Assembly (NCBI RefSeq): GCF_001949145.1
Contig: NW_019091760.1
Coordinates: 1 to 30,437, forward strand
Source of the DNA: Acanthaster planci
Lineage: Eukaryota; Echinodermata; Asteroidea; Valvatida; Acanthasteridae
Reading direction: 5' to 3'
DNA: 30,437 nucleotides
Made by a program: the position numbers and the translations under genes. The notes under the pieces are model-generated. The model ran no database searches, had not been told where the DNA came from, and saw only the letters and a list, made by a program, of their open reading frames with translations. This document shows, piece by piece, positions 1 through 10,684 of this stretch (its first letter is position 1; each line of letters begins with the position of its first letter).

Positions 1-1
1 A

Positions 2-910
2 GTAATAAAACTGCAGTGCAGTAGTTTTGGTGACATCTTTGATCTGGCAAAAGAATGTAAATGGGACAATCTGAAAGAAGCACGGGACCTCCTTTTTGCA
101 AACTCCGATCATTACAACTTTTTTGATTTGAAGCGTCTTGTGTGCATACACCTGGCGCTCTCCTCAGCTGGGGAGCAAGTAATGTCAGCTGACGAGGTAT
201 ATCAGCAGTTTGTTCGGCCGTTGAATACTCTGGATCATAGTAAAACTGACTGCTGGTCACCTTTCTTCATGATGATGTTTCTGTGGCCAATACCTGATAC
301 CATCTCTGAAAGACGGGACAGGGACGATTTAACAGCACACATAGATAGATTACAGCAACGATGGATCGGTCGGCTGAAGCACTGGGGCCAACAGTCGTCA
401 CGCGAAGACAAGTTTAGTTGTCACGCACGTTTTCATGTGAAACCAAGAACCCATTTCTTTTTGGGTCACGGTAAAGATCTCAAGAGTTTCGTTCACATCC
501 ACGAAATCCTTGCGACTCAAAAAAGGCTTGAACATGGCAATTTCTGGCAGTCAAAAGTTGTAAAGAAATTACTATTCCGCTTGGAAGGGACTCTTTTCAG
601 TAATACCACTCTGTTTCATCGTTCCTCGAAGGGCAAGAAGATAAATGTGAAGTTAGCATATCCGTACTTGAAACACACTCCCAGTCAAGAAATTGTGACT
701 TTCTACCTGGGATTCAGCTGGAATGGGCCAGTTGCATACAATGTAATACCAAAGGGTAAAGAGTCTTGTCACGATACAGTTCAGCGGAACTTTAATCAGG
801 CGTACCCAGAGCATATTTTGCCAATCAACAAAACAAGGGTGTCCCCATCAGATGGCATGTCGGAGTTCGAGCGGATGATGGAACCACTTGAACTGGAGAG
901 AGAACTTTGA
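2..910 (+). CDS. SAMD9/SAMD9L-like protein, C-terminal part (5' end outside window)
   Basis: An open frame runs from the first bases to a TGA at 908-910 and gives 302 residues with no stop. No start is claimed because the frame is still open at the left edge. Two segments recall the C-terminus of SAMD9/SAMD9L: FFLGHGKDLKSFVHIHEI (about residues 152-169) and, near the end, FYLGFSWNGPVAYN. In the SAMD9 family the C-terminus follows a P-loop NTPase and TPR-like region and is thought to form an OB-like fold. These are large cytoplasmic proteins linked to antiviral defence and growth control in vertebrates; many marine invertebrates carry multiple SAMD9-like genes. No splice acceptor is needed, which fits the family's habit of one very large coding exon, although one close to the left edge cannot be excluded. 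The family call rests on remembered motifs, not on a search. Confidence 0.72.
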   Translation, partial: VIKLQCSSFGDIFDLAKECKWDNLKEARDLLFANSDHYNFFDLKRLVCIHLALSSAGEQVMSADEVYQQFVRPLNTLDHSKTDCWSPFFMMMFLWPIPDTISERRDRDDLTAHIDRLQQRWIGRLKHWGQQSSREDKFSCHARFHVKPRTHFFLGHGKDLKSFVHIHEILATQKRLEHGNFWQSKVVKKLLFRLEGTLFSNTTLFHRSSKGKKINVKLAYPYLKHTPSQEIVTFYLGFSWNGPVAYNVIPKGKESCHDTVQRNFNQAYPEHILPINKTRVSPSDGMSEFERMMEPLELEREL

Positions 911-1060
911 AAGCTAAGAGCTTTGATACAAGAGTGCAGCCCGTCAGAACACCGCAAGGTAAAATATTGTTGTTCCAATTGTAATTATCTAGCAGATTAC
1001 TTCATTCTTTGAGGCATTTAAACATGAATTCATAAATTTATGGGGCAGTTTTTCTATTCC

Positions 1061-1138
1061 TATTGGTCGAAACGCGTCACGTGACCGTGTATTAACATTT
1101 GATAATGCCTGCTGCGTAAAGCTTAATGGGGACTTTCC
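1061..1138. promoter_or_regulatory. Cluster of candidate transcription-factor sites
   Basis: Three recognisable words lie within 80 bases, about 150 bp downstream of the SAMD9-like stop: an inverted CCAAT box (ATTGG, about 1062-1066), the palindrome GTCACGTGAC at 1076-1085 (the CLEAR/E-box consensus of TFEB-type bHLH factors), and GGGGACTTTCC at 1128-1138 (an NF-kappaB/Rel consensus). A TATA-like TATATAAA lies at 1313-1320, but no coding exon follows it that I can identify. A kappaB match alone is expected a few times by chance in 30 kb; the 10-base CLEAR palindrome is rarer. Function is inferred only. Confidence 0.25.
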
Positions 1139-1416
1139 GAGTGGTCAGAAGTCAATGTGAATGCGGCAAGTCCATAATGTATGGAAATTCTTCTGGACTG
1201 CTTGTGTAACCTGGAAAAATGGAACACTAGAAGAAGATTACTCTGGGGGAAATCGCTTGCACAAAAAACTACCTAACCAGGGATCAACTAAGGACAAATC
1301 GCGAGGTCTTTCTATATAAAAAAATAAGACAGGACAGAAGAAGTGTTTGATCTCCAAAAAAAAGTCAAAAGAAAAAAACTATTTTATTTAACAACCAAGA
1401 ACCAACCTAGGAAAAA

Positions 1417-1422
1417 AATAAA
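1417..1422 (+). terminator. Possible poly(A) signal of the SAMD9-like gene
   Basis: AATAAA about 500 bases after the stop codon, in an A-rich stretch. It is the first canonical hexamer I see downstream, but A-rich DNA produces such words by chance. Confidence 0.25.
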
Positions 1423-4400
1423 TAATTTACAATCTATTAGTAACTTCTTAGCCGACAAAAAAGTAACAAAAATGAAAAGTCAAAGAAAAGCAAAAAAAGC
1501 CCAAAACTAGTGAAAATACGTCATACCGTAAACTTGAGACCTGGGAATTCAATTTCTTCAGACCAGTAAACCTTAACCTTTTGGTAAAAGACTCTCGATA
1601 AATATCAGCAGTACAAAAAAAGGAACCAGGTACTAAGAAAATAACGACCCCGAAAAAGACCAAACCAAACCCAAAACCAAGCCCAAAACCCAAACACAGT
1701 ATCAAGAAAAGGCACAGATCAATTACACTGAAGCTTCAACAACCAAGTCCACTGCAGGTCCTACACATCTTCAGAGCAGACTTTATGTACATGTGCACTC
1801 CTTGGCTGCTGACCGGCTTACTGAACAAAGACCCTAAGCATACCTGGTCATAGAGCTGCATGCCTCTTAAACAAACACTTTACACAGGGGTACACACAAT
1901 GCAGGTTTTTGCTGGGTAAAGTGGGGGGTACCACTCCTATATAACTACGTGGACTAACAAAAAAAGAAAGATTAAATTCACCTCTACTACACTTGCACAA
2001 GGAATATACCACCATATGAACGGGGGTGTTGGGGAAAATCAAAGTAAGATTTCTGAACAAAATCCTCGAAACTTTTTTGTATTTCTGTATATTGATTTCC
2101 TTTGACTCTCCGTCTAAAATGGTATTCATGAATGGGCATAAATTATGTGATAATGATTATCAGTGGAGATTATTATTAGTGCAGTCCATTCTCCCAAACC
2201 GGTCTTAAACGCACGACGTCTTAGACTGGTCAAGCACATTTCCTCTTAATTATGCACAATAGCTTTCTATTGGTTGTGTTCAGACACAACCTTTTTGAAA
2301 CTGAAAAAGTGCCTTCCATTGTACACCTTGGTTTTAAAAAATAGTTGTGGTGGTGTCTGGAAGTTCAGCTTCGAGGAGGAAACTACGTGTCGAAATTTGT
2401 ATATACCTGTACACACGACATTGACAACCTTAAAACGGAGCAGACCCCAGCGCTTTGCCATCCCCAACCGAAAATTAGAATGAAATAATAATGACAAAGT
2501 TTTACAGCTTTATCCCAAATGAAAAATACAATATTATAAGTTGTGTATAATATTAATGGGTTCATGACGTGGAAGATTAAGAATTAGAAAGAATGCTTTG
2601 GGAAACAACCACACAATGGCAAAATGTAATGAGAGAGATGTATAGTTTGTTAAATATATTGTGTAGGTTAAGTTGCTTTAGAAAACATTGGCCTATATTG
2701 TATGAACGCAATTTCAAACACGGTGCATTTTCCATCCATGTCTTCATTTCCAGAAGAGAAAACTGAAGGTCAAACTAGAGGAGAAAACAGCCCAATTTAT
2801 CTCTGCTTGGCAGGAAGATGATGAAGGACTGTAAGCAGTATTGTGTCCATTCAAGCAGGTCATCACAGAGCCACTTTACTTGAGAAGACAGAAAGTCCGG
2901 AAAGACTCTCTTGGGGTAGCCTACTGAAATGAGACAGATATCTTTCAAGTTTTGTGGATATTTACAGTAGCTATCCACACGTAATACACTTTAATAAAAG
3001 TAATGCTTGAGGCATAAAATAAAGGTCAATTTCAAACATCAGTCAGTGCATGCCTGTGAGAATTATGCACATGGGCTTACGCACCATTTTTAAAGGGCAG
3101 GTAGAACCATTTAGCTTGCCTATAAATATATTGCGCCATTAGCGTATTTGGCCTATTAAGTTTTCCATTTTTTGGCCATTCGAAGAATACGGTAGCAAGA
3201 GAACCTGTCAACGTTCCCAAACTGCCATGAAATTTCTTTGAAACTTCAGTACTTTCCAAAATGTATGCAGTTTTCTGTAAAACGCCTACACAGTACGTTT
3301 CTAGTTTAATTTGCTCTTAAAGTCATTACCATCTTCTGTGGTAATAAAGCACAACGAAGTTGATGTTAGAGCAGAACATTCAGCAATTTTCGAATTCATT
3401 AGTGCAAGGTGTTCATTACACTGGTGGTGCCTACATCTAGTATTGGCTGATGCATGTTCATTACAGGGAGACTTCCACGCCACCATGACTAAACACATAA
3501 CTTCAAATTTTAGGCTGGATATGTGAGAGGAGGTAAGAATGATTTACTCGAATTTATCACTTTTAAAAAACTTCTGGAACGTTTTGTGAGATTTTCTTAG
3601 ATTTCTTCAAGGGTGCCAGGCTAGGGGACCCTCAGATGCATTGTTTGACTTTCGGACGAAATTCCATGACTCTGAAATCGTTCACAAAGGTTCAAAAGCC
3701 TGTATCGCGCACAGACTACTATGCTGATCGGCTGTCGCGCACCCAGGGTTAGTCGATCTTGGGCACAGACACACAAACCCACAGATGGACAGCTCCCATT
3801 CAAAACAACGGAGGGATTCTGTAGCCGAGACGGCCCCAACTAAATCAAAAGCGTGGGTAAATTCATCTCTCGGTGTAGGGAATTTACACAAAGTTGAAGA
3901 ATTCCAGCCATAAATTTCTATGAAACCATTTTTCGATTATGAAAAAAATCCTCTATTTACTTAATCTGGCCCATACACATTCAAAACAATGCGGTTACAA
4001 CATTTGTAAAGAAGCAAATAGCCGTACCAAAGATAAAAAAGTGAACTTTTTTGAGAGCATAATGTAAATAATACGTGCTTTCCAGGTAGACCGTGGGCCA
4101 GAAATTATACCTTGCAGTTTCGTTGAGAGTTTGGAGTGGCAAATTACTTTTTGCTGTAATAAATACCTTACATACTATGAATCAATATTTTGTCTGTTGC
4201 CGTCCGGATGTTTTGCTCTTTTGTGAAAAATAAGGGTATAAAAATGCGAAAATGCTCGTGTTTTGTTCGCCATTTTTCAATGTGTAAATTGAGGGCGCTG
4301 TCTCCAGCCTCGATCCTTTATCAATTTGAGCTCATGAAATACCACCTTTGCACCTGGGGACGAGTGCCACTCGAAGTGAAAATGGCGCCGTCCGTTAGCA

Positions 4401-6154
4401 AACGGGCGTTTGCCGTGTTTACGAAGAACAGAAGAAATTATTGGTGACAATATGTGAAATTTTGCGTGTAGTTGAAACAGTTTGATGAATAGTAAAGAGA
4501 GGTTGCTCTGAAAAAGGTAGAAATAGCTTCTTGGCCTTCCAAACATGCGAAAGTTCAATACCAAACTTTGCATACAAGGCGTTTGTCAGTCATGTCAGTT
4601 TTAAATTGTGCTTCTCCGTCGTGTCCTTGGGATCGAGGTTTGTCTGTGTCAGTTAAAATACTGACCAGAGTGATGGTTCTGATTTAAGAAGCAGGTGCAA
4701 TTTTAGGACAACAGACATTATTTCTGTAATTCTTATTTCTACCAAAAAAGTCAAGTTGAATTTTTTTTCGGAGGACGGGATTCCACAGCATTTCCGTGCA
4801 AATAAAGTCATGACCCTTGATAGTCATTTTTCTAGTTGCAGATCTTTCCTAAGTCTGGATCGTTTGAATTCAAACTGCATTCTTCAGTTCGCATTTCTAA
4901 GAAAGGTTCTATTTGAAAGGTAAAATATATTCTTTCTCAAACTTTCTGAACTAGGCCAGATTTCTAGTTCACACTTCGACATTTGAGTATGTTAAAATCA
5001 CTGGAGCTAAAAAATCGGCAACAATTTGCAGGGCGATAGGTCACTCACTAAGTGTGATTCCAATACATTTTGTATAAGACAGTTGTAGGCTATACATGTT
5101 TACAGCTAATCAAATGAATTAGAATTTTTGTCTTCAAAATCGGCTGAAAAGTGAACACTTTTCTTCTGGATCGCATGCTAAGTGCACGCAAATGCAGGTA
5201 GGCCTACGTTACAAACTCAACTATACTAACCTAGCAAAAATGTGACTGTGTGGGTTTGTCAGAGCACGGCGTGGGGATGGTATTGACAGCATGCTGTACA
5301 GCTGATAAAGTTGAGTGACAGTTTACTCATGTTCTGCTTTTTAATTTGTTGGAGTTAGCTATGAAACTTTTATTTATGAACTATTTTTCTCTCAGAAATC
5401 CTCCATTAGAAAATCAGCTTGTTGCCATGGCTGAAATTTGGATTTTCGTGCGGAAAGCTCAGAATCAGAAAGTCATTTTGCAGTATCTCTTGCACACAAG
5501 GTGGACTACTGCCCACATTTCACTGCAATTTGAAGATTTTTTGTAAATGCAATCTGACTGAATAATTTTTGCGATCTGAAATTAGGAAAAAGAATAAACG
5601 TATGAATAAATATAATTTATTTCTGTATGTAGCTTATGCTTCTTGATGGTCCGTCTGGAAGTTGTACAAGCCATGTAGCCGTGGTTTTGGTCCATTTCGC
5701 GTAGTTTGTTGTATTGCGCATTTCAGGGTACGTTGGCTAATTTACCCGTAAATCATCTTGATTTGTATATCACCGATTTAAATCGTAATTTAAATCAAGT
5801 TATTTTTAAATTGGTGATTTTGAATCAGCATGTTTAATTTAGGGAGGAAAAAAATTCAATTGTCTGCTGAGCTCATTAATAAAAGTTGTACACTCAACAA
5901 ATTCTATATTAGGGGTCCTGAGAGCCATGGAACTTGGGACAAGTCTTGGAGCAAGGTTAATGGGAGACTAGCAGTGCTACGGTCTTTGATATTATTGTCG
6001 AAAATATGCAATAATTTACCACAATAGCAACTTATAGCAACAATGTTTTAGTATGGAGAATTCGAATTGTTATGTTGACGTAAATTAAAAGAACCCAGTG
6101 TTCCAGATTTTATTCAAGTTTAACTTGCCAAACTGTGGTGCATATCAGTGATGG

Positions 6155-6330
6155 AGTTGAGTCCATCTAATCGGAGTCCGAGCCAAGCCAAGTCCATGAG
6201 TGTCGAGTCCAAGTCAAGTCCTGGGCAATTTTTGTCCAAGTCGATTTAAGTCCGATTCCGGCTAAGTCCGAGTCTATATTCTCGAGTCCAAGCCGAGTCC
6301 GAGTCCCAATATTGCCCTCCTGAGCCCAAA
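6155..6330. repeat. Degenerate GAGTCCAAGTC-type tandem repeat
   Basis: The words GAGTCC, AAGTCC and CAAGTC recur every 10-20 bases with irregular spacing, for example at 6172-6215 and 6260-6305. It reads as a decayed minisatellite or simple-sequence tract with no open frame of interest. Confidence 0.7.
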
Positions 6331-6639
6331 TCCGGGACACACCAAAGATCTTGTTTGAGTTGGACATCAAGGTCATTTTGATGGTGACACAACAACATGG
6401 TATACATCGCTGTGCCACGCGCATGATTCATCCAAAAGTTTCTGTTTCGTCCCGAAAGTTGACGAGCAGTATCAGAACTTACATAAGTAACTACATCCAA
6501 TAATTTTCAGTTGCATAGGGTATCTGTCACTCCGAGACTCAGCCACTCTCCTGCTGGTGATGCCTGCTTTCGGAAAGCGTTTGAAATGAATCAAAGGAGT
6601 AGCCGTGACCGTGAACCGCTAATACGTTCACGGGTCTAT

Positions 6640-6705
6640 TATGGTCAACTCGGTTCGTAGCCAACTCGGTCCGAGTCCACTCGGTCCCAGGTCAACTCGG
6701 TCCCT
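6640..6705. repeat. Short tandem repeat of CAACTCGGTCC-like units
   Basis: CAACTCGGT or CACTCGGTCC occurs four times in about 65 bases with near-regular spacing of 14-19 bases. It is close to the GAGTCC tract and may be related, since both contain AGTCC/GGTCC words. Confidence 0.6.
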
Positions 6706-7364
6706 TTGGAAAACTTTGTTTATTTTTTAACTTGGACGCGACTTCGTCGGTTATGCTCTGTTTTTGTCAGTTCGGTCATAAAGGCCTGGTTATTGGCTAC
6801 TTTTTTGAAATGTAGAAAATATAAGCTTTTGTGTACAATGTTTCTGAGTTCACTCGGAACGAGTTGATTACGGCCCGAGTTCGCCAGCGCCCTATATCTA
6901 GACTATACAATTGGCTTACTGATTTTGAAGGATTCTTCCTCCGACTTGCCGCAAAAAGTTGTTCCCAACTTCTACGCGCACACCTTACCGCAGAATATGC
7001 ATTTTGCTTTTCGAAGGCCAACTGCTTCTTCGTGGCTTGTTGTAAAGCACGGTTTACCTGTGTCAGAGACATGTTTTGACGAACTGACAGGGCTAGACTA
7101 GCAAGGCAAATGATTAAACGTGATGCGTGCATATGAGCAGGATATGCAATACATGTACATGTACATACCTGTGACCTGTGAATAAAAAATGTGGAAAGGG
7201 CAATGGTCAATTGTGCACAAGCGCGGTTCATTTAATCACGTGCGTGAAAACGTTACTTTCGTCTGTTAGGTTGTCTTTTTGTGACTTTTAACACTTGCAA
7301 GTCATTTGTACTATAGTGCGTACCCTTCTTATATTTGGAGTAAACGTTTACGGAAAGACGGAGC
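6706..7364. other. Intergenic DNA, nothing recognised
   Basis: No gene supported. A minus-strand open frame of 144 codons (6797-7231) overlaps a plus-strand one of 82 codons and neither resembles a known family. An alternating TACATG run lies near 7150-7165. Confidence 0.5.
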
Positions 7365-7900
7365 AGCTGGTGTTTCCTTATTTCAAATTATTTATCTTCC
7401 AGATACCTCTTGATACGAAATGATAAACGTTCAGTAGCAATTACAGATTACAGTTTTCACAGTTCGCGTGCCTGTATTGTAGGCTCAGATAGTGGTGGTA
7501 ATATATAAAGACGTTATCGTCCAACTGCTATTCTTGTGTTTGTCGTGAGTTAACCAATTTTGTTTGCAAAAGTCTGGGAACACACCATATTTTGACCTTC
7601 ATTGCATCAGTTTTAATTTTTCTTGGACAAGTATTAAGGTATATAAATTGTTCAGAGAGTTCAAGCATAGGTTAGGCGATTTGCTGACATCTTCACGTCA
7701 GAACTAAACCTTTAATTTTAAGGAGGGAAGCAAGCGTACATGTCATGCAGAGTACTGGCACTTCAGCCATTGTAGCGGGGAGTATAAACATATCACACCA
7801 TCTCTCCCTTCTCCTACCATACCCGATAATGGGAAGACATGACAGTACATGTTTTTAAAACCTCTTGTCCATCCCTTCCACAGTACGTTAAAGATGATTT
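7365..7900 (+). repeat. Tandem duplication, copy A
   Basis: This segment aligns to 8120-8645 in the same orientation, offset about 740-755 bases. Landmarks shared by both copies: GCGTGCCTGT (7467 / 8208 area), a long nearly identical block CAAGTCTGGGAACACACCAT with its surroundings (about 7555-7595 / 8295-8335), and GGGGAGTNTNAACATA (7778 / 8537 area). The copies are clearly diverged, so the duplication is old. No coding content is recognised. Confidence 0.8.
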
Positions 7901-7975
7901 TATGCTCAGACAAGCCTTGTAATATTTACTATCCGTCCTTATTTAAGTTATTAGTGATACGGGCGTTTCTTAATA

Positions 7976-8112
7976 GTGCGCCTCCAAGAGTTTGCAACGC
8001 GTTTGCCAATCACAATGCGTAAAATCTGTCGGCCCAGTGCGCCTTTGGAAAAGGGTCAATAGATTTCGTGCGTTTTGAATGGCCAACGCGTTGCAAACTC
8101 TTGGAGGCACAC
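7976..8112. mobile_element. Foldback MITE-like element with TA target duplication
   Basis: Two 52-bp inverted arms (7976-8027 and 8061-8112) match at 44 of 52 positions, including a nearly unbroken outer 33 bases starting GTGYGCCTCCAAGAG. They are separated by a 33-base loop. TA flanks both ends (7974-7975 and 8113-8114), as expected for a Tc1/mariner-type insertion. At 137 bp it has no room for a gene and would depend on a transposase elsewhere. The loop contains GTGCGCCTTTGGA, an echo of the arm end. Confidence 0.82.
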
Positions 8113-8119
8113 TACTATA

Positions 8120-8645
8120 GTAGATGGTATCTCCTTCCTTGAAATTGTTTTCTTGCCAGATGTTTCCCTTTGCTTCTCTCCAATTAAAGATGAAAGCTTG
8201 GACGGTTGCGTGCCTGTGGTGCAGAATTTGATAATAGAAGTAAGATATGTACTTGTAATCACCCCATTGTTATCATTGTATTTGTCACGAGTAAACCAAT
8301 TTTGTGTGCACAAGTCTGGGAACACACCATATTTTTTATTTCAGTTGCACCAGTGTTGATTTTTCTTGGGACAATTGGGTTTTCAGGCACGGAAAGCTAA
8401 GAGAAGCTTTGGAGAGTTCAAGCTTTTGTCAGGGACTTCATTGACAATTTCATTGTAACTACACCTTTCTAGAGGGAAGGAAAGGTACATAACATTAAAT
8501 CAAACTGCAGACCATTGGCACTATAGTCATTGTAAAGGGGAGTGTGAACATACTGCACAATTCTTTCTTTCTCACTCTCTGATATTACCCCATAAACAGA
8601 GAGACAGTGCAACAATATATTTAACCTTCTGTGACATCTTCCATT
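8120..8645 (+). repeat. Tandem duplication, copy B
   Basis: Second copy of the unit at 7365-7900, separated from it by the foldback element and about 75 bases to its left. The order of landmarks is the same as in copy A. Confidence 0.8.
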
Positions 8646-8952
8646 TTCATTTATTTACTCATACACATGCTTGTGGATTGACGTGTTAGTCTGCGTATCC
8701 GTTTTTTACATAAGTGAAGATGAACGTAAAAATACTGCTGTCTCCTCTTGATGTTTATTGTTACCATGTACTGTATGGTCCACTCATAGGAAAGTATTGC
8801 TTCCAGCTATTGGATTATCAAAAACCACTTGCAATAAAAAGCAGCAATTAACATGACCAACAGTGGGGATCTTTGAAGCCAAGCCACACTGTTGTAGAAA
8901 ACCCTGGCAACAGGTAATTTCTCTCCTCTTTGTCATTATGTCCGGAGGCCGA

Positions 8953-8986
8953 GACTGCAGAACTGTCAAAGGAAGCCCTGCAATAT
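8953..8986 (+). pseudogene. Remnant of subtilase exon 2 (3' end only)
   Basis: The 34 bases read T A E L S K E A L Q Y in the family frame and are followed by a GTTAGG donor-like sequence. This matches the end of exon 2 in the complete gene ([11 protein letters not shown] then GTGAGA) and in the second gene. The upstream part of the exon is not recognisable and no following exon 3 is found before 10,685, so this is a relic of a further family member. The short length limits confidence. Confidence 0.6.
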
Positions 8987-8989
8987 GTT

Positions 8990-10600
8990 AGGATAGATTT
9001 CTTTCTTATCTTTGTCTTGCAAGTCATATGTGAATTGTCATAAAGATTTCATTTTACAGAGTTTCATCGCAGGTTGCAATGTTTGGTATTCTGTTCAGCC
9101 GTTTTCAGTCCGGTCCTCACAGGCACATCAGTCAATAGAAATGTTATTTTCAGTGCAAATGGATAATAGAAATTGAGATAGTTTTCATCACACTCAGAGG
9201 TATTCCTTGACAAGTATTTGACAGTGGTGTGTTTTTATAGGCCTTTGGGGAGCAAAATAAGAACATTGTACCGCTACATGAAACGGCATTACAGTTAACC
9301 ACGAGTAATTCTTTTTTAATGCCACTGACTGATTTTGACTCAGTATTTCTGTATCTAGATTTTAACGACAATGATTTTCTTCGATGAAGTTGACCTGTTT
9401 CAAGAAGGAGTTATTTGTCTCAAGGAAATCAGCCGAATAGAACTTCTGAGAGGATCAAATCCTAGAAAATAATAGAAAATAAACTCTCGGAAGTTGGTGG
9501 TTTGTATCCCTCTACTTTTGATCAGGAGAAGTAGAAAAAATGTTGTCACTTTCACACTACTATCAGGAGAATTTAGAATGAACGATGGCGTGACTCTAGT
9601 AAGTGCACGTTTAAGTTTTCAACCAACGACGGTGTGATCGACGTGTTCCAACCATTTAGACCTCATGTCAATCTTTTTTAAGTCTGGCGTAGAGATAACA
9701 TTTTTCACTATAGTTGGACGTACGGGCTTAAAAGAGGTTATGTTCTCGAGACAGGGAAAAGTCAATATTCAGCGTGTGTCCTAATAAATGGATACATTCA
9801 CCAACATCCAGTTGCACTCGTGCTATTTGTTTTCCCTTGTTTTCCCATGTGCCCAGCTTTACTCATTCTTTGTAAATTAAACAACATTGTCAAAGATTTT
9901 CGATACATGATGTCAATTAACTCACAAATCTTAAAATTGATCATCTGAGATTTTGGTAATTGAAATACTAAGAACAGTGCGTCAAAACCAGTATCAAAGG
10001 CCCGTACTGTTAGACCTTGTGATACAAGTATTCTCATACTGTGTCGTTTAATCACCTGACTTGGAAAATAGATGAACCATTAAGATAGGAGCCCAAAATA
10101 CGAGGAATTTGTAGGCTGTATGGTTTGTATATTGCGTGTTTCCTTTTGAAAGCGAGGTTGGACAGGTGTTAAATGACCTGAATATTATGTGCATAATGCA
10201 AATTGGAAATTTGAAAACCAACTAAAACCCGTAAAGACATTGCAAAATGTGGTGTTCTAGAGGCTGCAGTTTGATTCTTACTCCATTCAGTTTTCTTTGT
10301 CGAGCCTAAACATGATGCAACCGATTCCTTCAAAATCATTAACTCTCAATTTGTGTATACTAGTCTTTGCAATTAAATTTGTACACTAATTCTCATCCTT
10401 CAGAATTCAAATGAAGTGAATAGATATTGATATTCATGGTTAACCAGAATTATACGATATCTTTGCGTTTATTTGTTTAAATTAGAGTAAAAATAGGCCC
10501 TCTCCTTTGTACAGTTGGAGAATACGTCACCGTCGTAGATAGCTGACCCAAAGCCTAAAACATCGTAATCTAAATCGTTTCCGTTAAACTATCTAAGTTT
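8990..10600. other. Intergenic DNA upstream of subtilase gene 1
   Basis: No gene recognised. A short block near 10,243-10,290 (TGTGGTGTTCTAGAG and following bases) is similar to the block at 27,842-27,890 upstream of the second subtilase gene. The duplicated unit therefore seems to extend about 400 bp 5' of the coding start. Confidence 0.45.
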
Positions 10601-10611
10601 GATATTTAGTC

Positions 10612-10675
10612 TTTAAAAGAGCATTACAGTGGAGAAAGCGGTGTAGTCATCATTGGTGATACAGACCTGTGAAGT
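10612..10675 (+). promoter_or_regulatory. Putative core promoter and 5' UTR of subtilase gene 1
   Basis: TTTAAAAG at 10612-10619 is a weak TATA-like word, and TCATC from 10647 is a possible initiator. Both TAGTCATC and, further on, CCTGTGAAGT (10666-10675) are repeated in front of the second gene at matching distances from the ATG. That conservation supports a shared promoter/5' UTR rather than chance. The exact start of transcription is inferred. Confidence 0.45.
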
Positions 10676-10684
10676 CAGCTCATA

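Larger units (their letters stand above)
911..6150. other. Intergenic DNA, no supported gene
   Basis: AT-rich sequence with only short open frames on both strands and no recognised protein. The stretch 1400-1720 is A/C-rich simple sequence (CCAAAACC-type); its minus-strand frame reads as a meaningless Gly-Leu-Phe repeat. Positions 3600-3870 and 4300-4420 are somewhat richer in GC but I recognise nothing in them. A small near-perfect inverted repeat sits at 5770-5782 / 5805-5817 (13-bp arms, one mismatch). Confidence 0.6.

Noticed and set aside
1448-1705. Minus-strand open frame rich in Gly, Leu and Phe
   Set aside because: It is the translation of an A/C-rich simple-sequence tract, not a protein.
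6797-7231. Minus-strand open frame of 144 codons
   Set aside because: No recognised motif, overlaps an open frame on the other strand, and has no splice or promoter context that supports it.
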